Shown piece after piece: positions 44,466-49,669 of a DNA stretch of 49,669 nt. The notes under the pieces were generated by a model. The model was not told the DNA's origin, searched no databases, and saw only the letters and a program-made list of their open reading frames with translations. Made by a program: the position numbers and the translations under genes. The DNA comes from DASZBX01 sp035943635 (GTDB taxonomy: Bacteria > Actinomycetota > Actinomycetes > Streptomycetales > Catenulisporaceae): contig DASZBX010000046.1 of the NCBI GenBank assembly GCA_035943635.1, positions 1 through 49,669 on the forward strand, in the 5' to 3' direction. The first letter of the stretch is position 1; each line of letters opens with the position of its first letter.

Positions 44466-46073
44466 GTGTCATCGACTCCCGCATCCGTCGTCTGTACCGA
44501 CCTCTCCTTCGCTTGGCCCGACGGGACCCCGGTCTTCGTCGACTTCTCCGTGACCGTCGGCACCGGCCGGACCGGCCTGGTCGGCGTGAACGGTTCCGGG
44601 AAGTCCACCCTGCTCCGGCTGATGGCCGGTCTGCTGAAACCGGCCGGCGGATCCGTCAAGGTGGCCGGCGAACTGGGCTACCTGCCGCAGAACGTGACGC
44701 TCGACCCGGACGTCCAGGTCGAGCAGACGCTGGGCATCGCCGAGGTTCGCAGTGCCTTGAACGCGATCGAGGCAGGCGATACGAGCGAAGAACTGTTCAC
44801 CGCCGTCGGCGACGACTGGGACGCCGAGGAGCGCGCCCGGGCGGCGCTCGACCGGCTCGGGCTGGCGCACGTCACGCTGGACCGGCAGATCGGCGACCTG
44901 TCCGGCGGCGAGTCGGTCCTGCTCAGCCTCGCAGCGCAGTTCCTGCGCCGCCCCGACGTCCTGCTGCTCGACGAGCCGACCAACAACCTCGACCTGGAGG
45001 CGCGCCGCCGGCTCTACGAGGCGGTCGGCGCGTGGAAGGGCTCGATGGTGATCGTCAGCCACGATCGGGAACTGCTCGACCTGGTGGACCGGATCGCCGA
45101 TCTCCGGGCCGGCCGGGTCTGCTGGTACGGCGGCAACTTCAGCGACTACGAAGAAGCCCTCGCGGTGGAGCAGGAGGCGGCCGGACGCATGGTACGTGTG
45201 GCCGAGTCCGACGTGCGCCAGCAGAAGCGGGAACTGGCCGACGCCAGGATCAAACTGGACCGCCGCATCCGCTACGGGAACAAGATGCACGACACCAAGC
45301 GTGAGCCCAAGGTGATCATGAACGAGCGCAAGCGCCAAGCCCAGGTGGCAGCCGGCAAGCACCGCACCATGCATCTGGAGCGCCTTGAGGGGGCCAGGGA
45401 GCGGCTGTCGGACGCCGAGGAGGCTGTGCGTGAGGACAAGGAGATCCGGGTCGACCTGCCCGAGACCTCGGTACCGGCCAGCCGCACCGTCCTGACCCTG
45501 CGTGAGGTGGAGTTGCGGTACGGCACGCGGGCCGATCTGGAGATCCGAGGGCCGGAACGGATCGCCCTGGTCGGCCGCAACGGCTCGGGCAAGAGCACGC
45601 TGCTGCGCACGATCGTGGGCGAGATCCCGCCGGTCGCAGGCGACGTGAGAACCGGTGCCCCACTGCGCTACCTCCCGCAGCGGCTCGACCTCCTCGACGA
45701 CGGGCTGACGGTGGCGCAGAACATCGGCTCCTTTGCACCAGGGGCCACCGACAACGCCATCCGGGCGCGGCTGGCCCGCTTCCTCTTCCGCGGCAGGCGA
45801 GCAGACCAACTGGTCGGTATGCTCTCGGGCGGCGAGCGGTTCCGGGCCACTCTGGCCGCGCTGCTTCTCGCGGAACCGGCTCCCCAACTGCTCCTGCTGG
45901 ACGAGCCGACCAACAACCTTGATCTGGCCAGTGTCCGCCAGCTGTCACAGGCGCTGCACTCGTACCAGGGGGCGCTCCTCGTGGTCAGCCACGACCTGGC
46001 CTTCCTCCGGGATATCGGGATCACTCGATGGATCCGGATGGACGGCACGACCACTCAGATCGATCCACTGTAG
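44466..46073 (+). CDS. ABC-F protein, antibiotic-resistance (ribosome protection) type
   Basis: This 535-residue protein has two ATPase domains and no membrane segment. Domain 1 has Walker A GVNGSGKST (40-48), signature LSGGE (145-149) and Walker B LLLDEPTNN with E170. Domain 2 has GRNGSGKST (370-378), LSGGER (453-458) and E480. The linker between them (about 235-340) is long, charged and helical (KRELADARIKLDRRIRYGNK, MNERKRQAQVAAGKHRTMH). Such linkers reach the peptidyl-transferase centre and dislodge macrolide-, lincosamide- or pleuromutilin-type drugs. The GTG has a strong AGGAGGAG. The upstream leader ORF suggests drug-induced control. Confidence 0.92.
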   Translation: MSSTPASVVCTDLSFAWPDGTPVFVDFSVTVGTGRTGLVGVNGSGKSTLLRLMAGLLKPAGGSVKVAGELGYLPQNVTLDPDVQVEQTLGIAEVRSALNAIEAGDTSEELFTAVGDDWDAEERARAALDRLGLAHVTLDRQIGDLSGGESVLLSLAAQFLRRPDVLLLDEPTNNLDLEARRRLYEAVGAWKGSMVIVSHDRELLDLVDRIADLRAGRVCWYGGNFSDYEEALAVEQEAAGRMVRVAESDVRQQKRELADARIKLDRRIRYGNKMHDTKREPKVIMNERKRQAQVAAGKHRTMHLERLEGARERLSDAEEAVREDKEIRVDLPETSVPASRTVLTLREVELRYGTRADLEIRGPERIALVGRNGSGKSTLLRTIVGEIPPVAGDVRTGAPLRYLPQRLDLLDDGLTVAQNIGSFAPGATDNAIRARLARFLFRGRRADQLVGMLSGGERFRATLAALLLAEPAPQLLLLDEPTNNLDLASVRQLSQALHSYQGALLVVSHDLAFLRDIGITRWIRMDGTTTQIDPL

Positions 46074-46103
46074 TCAGCGGCATCGGCTGGCGACCTTGAG
46101 CAG

Positions 46104-46260
46104 GTGTGGCCGCCGCGACAGATCTCGCGCTACCTGACCCGCCGCTACCCGAAGAGCTCGCGGATGCGGGTGTGCACACAGACGATCTGTCGGGCGGTGT
46201 TCGCCGATCACCTCGGCAAGCCGCAGGGCCGGCTGCGTACCCGGCCGGGTTCGCCGGCAA
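46104..46260 (+). pseudogene. IS30-family transposase fragment
   Basis: EQVWPPRQISRYLTRRYPKS then RMRVCTQTICRAVF and GRLRTRPGSPA matches the IS30 transposase region between HTH and DDE domains (W-S-P-x-QI-S, then M-x-V-S-x-x-x-IY). The DDE residues and both ends are missing. It lies in the 445-bp gap between the ABC-F and MFS genes; the rest of that gap (46261-46450) holds no recognisable gene. Confidence 0.6.
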
Positions 46261-46456
46261 TGCCGGCGCTGGGGCGTTCCGACATGGCGGCCGCCGCAAT
46301 GGTGGGCTTCACCATTCTGGCCGAGTGCAACGCAAGCCCGTGTGGCCTGCTTCCGCCCCCACCGGATTCTGGGAACTGATGCTCCCGCTGCCCGCAGCCA
46401 CCGGCTGGAAACCCGTCGGCCAACCCGCCCGGGCCGGCTTCCCGCCATACGGATTG

Positions 46457-46485
46457 TACATCGTATAACGCCAATCTACGATGTA
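46457..46485. promoter_or_regulatory. Palindromic operator before the MFS exporter
   Basis: TACATCGTA (46457-46465) and TACGATGTA (46477-46485) are perfect inverted 9-mers around an 11-nt centre, 33 bp before the start. A TATAAC/TATAAG -10-like sequence overlaps each arm. This is the form of TetR-family operators of efflux genes, but no regulator gene adjoins it. Confidence 0.75.
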
Positions 46486-46518
46486 TAAGAATTCCTCGCG
46501 CTCATCCCGGGAGATCCC

Positions 46519-47982
46519 TTGCAAGACACACAGAGAACGGCGACGCCGGTGACGGCACGCAACCCCAGGCGCTGGGTGATCCTCGGCGTCGTCTGCCTCG
46601 CGCAGCTCGTGGTCCTCCTGGACAACACGAGCCTGAACCTGGCCATCCCCTCGCTCACCGAGCATCTGGGGGCCAGCACGGCGGGCATCCAATGGATGAT
46701 CAACGCCTACTCGCTGGTGCAGTCCGGTCTGCTGCTCACCGCTGGAAGCCTGTGCGACCGCTATGGCCGCAAGCGGGCCCTGCTCGCGGGCCTGGTGCTG
46801 TTCGGTCTGGGCTCGGCGGCCGCGGCCTTCAGCCAGTCCCCCGGCCAGCTGATCGCCGCCCGGGCCGGGATGGGCGTCGGCGGCGCCCTGCTCATGACCA
46901 CGACACTGGCGGTGATCATGCAGGTGTTCGACACCGAGGAGCTGCCGAAGGCGATCGGCCTGTGGGGGGCGGTCAGCTCCCTCGGCTTCGCCGGCGGTCC
47001 GCTTCTGGGCGGCGTTCTGCTGGCCCACTTCTGGTGGGGCTCGATCTTCCTGATCAACATCCCCGTGGCGGTCATCGGCGCCCTGTTCGTCGCACGGCTC
47101 GTCCCCGAGACCAAGGACCCGCAAGGCAGGCGCCCCGACCTGATCGGTGCTCTGCTGTCGACGATCGGCATGGTCGGCGTGGTCTACGCGATCATCACGG
47201 GCCCGGCCCACGGCTGGGCCTGCGCCAGTGTTCTGCTGCCCGCCCTGGTCGGGCTCGCGGCCCTGGCCGCGTTCGTCCGCTGGGAGCTGCACGTTCCCGT
47301 GCCGATGCTCGACATGGGTTTCTTCCGCAACCAGCGCTTCAACGGCGCGGTGGCCGGGGGGATCCTGGTCGCGTTCGGTATGGCGGGCTCGCTCTTCCTG
47401 CTCACCCAGCAGCTGCAACTCGTGCTCGGCTACAGTCCGTTGGCCGCGGCCCTGCGGATGGCCCCGCTCGCCCTCACCATCGTGGGGCTCAACCTGGCGG
47501 GTGTCGGCGCGAAGCTGCTGCCGAGGCTCGGCGCCGCCGGGACCATCGCCGTCGGGATGACTCTGCTGGCCGGCGGGCTCGGGGCGGTGGCCGCCAAGAG
47601 CTCCACGCACGGATACGGCGGCATGCTGGTCGGCCTGGTGCTGATGGGCTGCGGCATCGCGCTGGCCATGCCCGCCATGGCCAGCGCGATCATGGGATCC
47701 ATCCCGCCCGAGAAGGCCGGTGTCGGAGCCGGCGTCCAGGGGACGATCACCGAGTTCGGCGGCGGCCTCGGCGTCGCGATGCTGGGCGCCGTGCTCAACT
47801 CCCGCTTCGCCGCGCTGCTCCCGGGCTCCGTGGCGGCGGGCGCGGCCGGGTCGCTGCGCGAGGCGCTTGCCGCCGCGCCGACCCCCGACACCCAGGCACA
47901 GGTGCACCACGCGTTCGCCTCCGGGGTCCGGGGGTCGAGTAGGAACGGAACAGGAAACCGGGATTGGTGTCACTTTTTTTGA
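46519..47982 (+). CDS. DHA2-type MFS drug exporter, C-terminally truncated
   Basis: The 487-residue product starts at TTG with GGGAG upstream. The protein has DHA2 (14-helix) hallmarks: LVVLLDNTSLNLAIPSL, WMINAYSLVQSGLLLTAGSL then CDRYGRKRALLAG (motif A), RAGMGVGGALLMTTTLAVIM and GGPLLGGVLL (motif C). Helices run to about residue 440 (GGGLGVAMLGAVLNSRFAAL). Relatives then have a final helix after HHAFVSG. Here HHAFASGVRG is followed by a hydrophilic SSRNGTGNRDWCHFF and a stop, so the last helix is lost by deletion or rearrangement near 47940. Function may be impaired. The stop sits beside a run of seven T flanked by GGTGTCA/TGACGCC. Confidence 0.85.
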   Translation: MQDTQRTATPVTARNPRRWVILGVVCLAQLVVLLDNTSLNLAIPSLTEHLGASTAGIQWMINAYSLVQSGLLLTAGSLCDRYGRKRALLAGLVLFGLGSAAAAFSQSPGQLIAARAGMGVGGALLMTTTLAVIMQVFDTEELPKAIGLWGAVSSLGFAGGPLLGGVLLAHFWWGSIFLINIPVAVIGALFVARLVPETKDPQGRRPDLIGALLSTIGMVGVVYAIITGPAHGWACASVLLPALVGLAALAAFVRWELHVPVPMLDMGFFRNQRFNGAVAGGILVAFGMAGSLFLLTQQLQLVLGYSPLAAALRMAPLALTIVGLNLAGVGAKLLPRLGAAGTIAVGMTLLAGGLGAVAAKSSTHGYGGMLVGLVLMGCGIALAMPAMASAIMGSIPPEKAGVGAGVQGTITEFGGGLGVAMLGAVLNSRFAALLPGSVAAGAAGSLREALAAAPTPDTQAQVHHAFASGVRGSSRNGTGNRDWCHFF

Positions 47983-48433
47983 CGCCTGCTGCTGAGCTGG
48001 GGTTTCACGGTTCTCGGCGCCCTTCGGCCGCGCGAGCGTAAATTGCTGTCGGTCCGCCGCGCCACGGGACGAATACACGCATTGGCGCGCATAGCTCGAT
48101 GTCCAGATGGACCTGCTTGAATCCGGGCAGGCCGACCTACCCTGAGGTGACCGGATGCGCAGCCGGGACCACGCGCGGGGGGCACGGAGACGACTTCTTC
48201 GAGATCCGCGACTGGGTCTGGCTGTTGTGAGCCGCACTCGCGGCTGCGCCGTTGGATCCCCGCGGCCCGGCAAACGGGTCCGGGCGATCAGGCGGTCGAA
48301 CTACCCCCACCGCGAATCCGCAGGAGAGACTTGCGCGACGATCAACGATTGGCGCGCTGTTCAGGCATAGCGGATGACGGCGGTCGACTGTAACGCTCGG
48401 CCGTAGCGTGCCCGGACTCCTAAGGTACGGTGT
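47983..48433. other. Gene-poor interval
   Basis: I see no credible gene in these 451 bases. The short frames present lack ribosome-binding sites and family features. One short frame ends GDDFFEIRDWVWLL before a stop (48187-48231), which looks protein-like and may be the tail of a lost gene. GC content is lower than in the flanking genes. Confidence 0.4.
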
Positions 48434-49034
48434 TCAGGGCTGGTCGTGTTGTGCGGCGTAGGCTTCGGCGTCCGCGGGGTCAAGGACCACCGGCGCGCCG
48501 AGTTGCGCGAGAGAGGCCCGTTTGGTCGCCTTCACGAAGTTCGTGTCGGAGGTGACGAACACATCCCCGCCAGCGCGGATGTGCGTGTACAGGCCCAGGA
48601 CGTCGAGAAAGCGGTTGCGCCACTTGTAGTTCGCCTTATCCCTCTCGGGCCCCTCGGGGACGCTCCCGACCGCGTCGGCGTAGCCGAAAGGGCGAGGTGA
48701 ACAAGACCTCATGGATTGACCGCAATGCAACATCGTCTGAGCCGTCGTCGGCGGCGAAGACGCACCAATCCCAGTAAGACAGATCGAAGACCCCAATGGG
48801 TTTGATGAGCGAGAGATGTCCGAGCTCTGCTGCGGCCAGCCGTTCTTGAAGTAGGGAAAAGTTCGGCAGGAACGTTCCGTCCTTCTGGCGCTCGGCGGCC
48901 GTGGTGCCCGCCACGCTCACGATGGCCGATCCCGTCGTGTGTCGAGCCGCAAGCGCCCGCACGCCGACGGCTTGCGGGCGATCTTCCTCGATCGCCAGGA
49001 GGCAGTTGGTGTCGAGTGTGAACTGGAGAGGCAT
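48434..49034 (-). pseudogene. PIN-like domain gene with a frameshift
   Basis: From the ATG at 49034 the protein begins MPLQFTLDTNCLLAIEEDRP, the acidic LDTN start of PIN domains. It runs through SIVSVAGTTAAERQKDGTF and FDLSYWDWCVFAADDG to SIHEVLF near 48700. A shift of one frame is then needed to continue with RPFGYADAVGSVPEGPERDK, WRNRFLDVLGLYTHIRAGG and DVFVTSDTNFVKATKRASLA, the distal acidic SDTNF of PIN-like nucleases, ending at 48434. One indel near 48690 separates the halves. PIN-like proteins are RNases, often toxins, but no antitoxin gene is visible upstream. It may be a sequencing error or a true pseudogene. Confidence 0.75.
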
Positions 49035-49456
49035 GTGACCCATTATGTCTCGGAGCACCAACAAGGCCCATTACTTCGAACTCTCGGGTCCCGGGGCGCT
49101 ACTACTGAACGAAAGGCCGGTATCCCGATCAAGGACATCACGGACGGTTACCGACGTCCATCATGGATGTGATCTTAGGCGCTACGCCGCCGAACCCGCC
49201 ACGGGCGGTTGGTACCAGCGCCTGCTCCGGCCTGCCAGTGCGCTGACCGGCAAGCGTTCGTCCTGGCCGCCCAGGGCAGGCCATCTGGCAGCGACGCGCT
49301 TACTGACCGACAGGGTTTCCCCGGACGGCGCACGTCGAAGCACCGACGGCGCCAGTCGCGCGCGGCAGGTTCAGCACGTGCGCCGCTGTGCACTCGACCT
49401 CTGTCAGTACTCTGCTTAAGCTCAAGGGATATCGGTGCGCTGCGGGAGGGGAGAGA
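49035..49456. other. Intergenic interval upstream of the join-spanning gene
   Basis: These 422 bases separate the divergent PIN-like and SLATT-like genes. No gene, tRNA or strong repeat is visible. The A/T-richer patch TGTCAGTACTCTGCTTAAGCTC (49403-49424) is a possible promoter for the gene at 49457. Confidence 0.4.
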
Positions 49457-49669
49457 GTGACCCAGGAGAGCAAAGGAACAATCAGGGTCGACCTGCGTGA
49501 GGTCCAGGACCAGCTGTTGCAGGTCGATGAAGACCTGCGCAACAGTCGCTTCAGAATCCGCATGCTCTGGCTGGCCGAAATCATGGTCCTTCTCGTCGGA
49601 GCCGGCGTCGGGGCCTGTGCTTATGTGTATTCCTGGTTCACGGATGCGGCATCTGTCAGAGCCATTGTG
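49457..49669 (+). CDS. N-terminal part of membrane protein spanning the contig join
   Basis: GTG at 49457 follows GGGAGGGGAGAG and opens 71 codons to the window end: a charged helical start (VTQESKGTIRVDLREVQDQL onward, probably coiled-coil), then a hydrophobic helix AEIMVLLVGAGVGACAYVY. The frame continues at position 2 of the window, giving a second helix and then the SLATT/DUF4231-like part described there. Divergent from the PIN-like gene. The gene is evidence for circularity because coding potential is unbroken through the 61-bp repeat. Confidence 0.75.
   Translation, partial: MTQESKGTIRVDLREVQDQLLQVDEDLRNSRFRIRMLWLAEIMVLLVGAGVGACAYVYSWFTDAASVRAIV
49609..49669. repeat. Terminal direct repeat, right copy
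   Basis: Identical to bases 1-61; see the left copy. Removing one copy leaves a circle of 49,608 bp. Confidence 0.95.

Noticed and set aside
46330..46468. Frame ending GWKPVGQPARAGFPPYGLYI before the MFS operator
   Set aside because: No start signal or recognised motif; overlaps the operator. Possibly a relic, but not supportable.
48155..48370. 71-aa open frame in the gene-poor interval
   Set aside because: Arginine-rich, low-complexity translation without ribosome-binding site or family features. An overlapping frame ending GDDFFEIRDWVWLL looks more protein-like but is too short to name.
49070..49110. tRNA-like TTCGAACTCTCGGGTCCC
   Set aside because: The flanking sequence does not form acceptor, D or anticodon arms.

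Overview
The window is high-GC DNA with dense, mostly non-overlapping genes, frequent GTG starts, Tat and lipoprotein signals, DUF3558-type lipoproteins, an EfeUOB iron system, a CBM2 cellulase and a lanthipeptide locus. This points to a soil actinomycete (Actinomycetota, perhaps of the Catenulispora/Streptomyces kind; the genus is inference). The last 61 bases repeat the first 61 exactly, and one reading frame runs from the right end (GTG at 49457) through the join into the left end. The contig therefore closes into a circle of about 49,608 bp, or is one unit of a tandem array. No replication, partition or conjugation gene is recognisable, so plasmid status is unproven.

Layout. 0-6 kb: a membrane-protein gene split by the join and frameshifted, a DUF3558-like lipoprotein, a Tn3 transposase scrap, a CGNR regulator / FMN flavoprotein / VOC operon preceded by a repeated CCATTAGC motif, and a secreted GH5-CBM2 cellulase. 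6-10 kb: metH, whose stop codon is the insertion site of a 215-bp MITE with 27-bp inverted ends. 10-15.6 kb: a deleted HAD pseudogene, an HdeD/RibD_C chimera, a MarR gene divergent from a haloalkane dehalogenase-MarR fusion across a long palindrome, then a DeoR / DUF4406 / Nudix group. 15.6-22.7 kb: a GGDEF-EAL protein and an iron-box-controlled efeU-efeO fusion with efeB. 22.7-24.7 kb: a TetR facing a decayed SDR, and an O-methyltransferase. 24.7-31.8 kb: a divergent oxidation locus (MFS with a duplicated loop, SDR and Baeyer-Villiger monooxygenase on one side; aldehyde dehydrogenase and QsdR-like TetR on the other). 31.9-35.3 kb: ASCH protein, a mosaic of gene fragments, a rifampicin-monooxygenase-like gene with an upstream RAE-like palindrome, and a broken patatin. 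35.5-38.9 kb: lipoprotein, DUF1479 dioxygenase and ROK regulator. 38.9-41.5 kb: a putative lanthipeptide precursor and a LanM cut off inside its cyclase domain. 41.6-48 kb: a proline-rich membrane protein, an unknown protein, an ABC-F protein with a leader ORF, an IS30 scrap, and an MFS exporter missing its last helix behind a palindromic operator. 48-49.67 kb: a frameshifted PIN-like gene and gene-poor DNA up to the join.

Two themes stand out. The first is antibiotic biology: the LanM/LanA pair, the Rox-like gene with RAE, the ABC-F gene with a leader ORF, and the MFS exporter. The second is widespread decay: at least eight broken or chimeric genes lie among intact ones. Frameshifts in the raw sequence could be assembly errors and are flagged as such.
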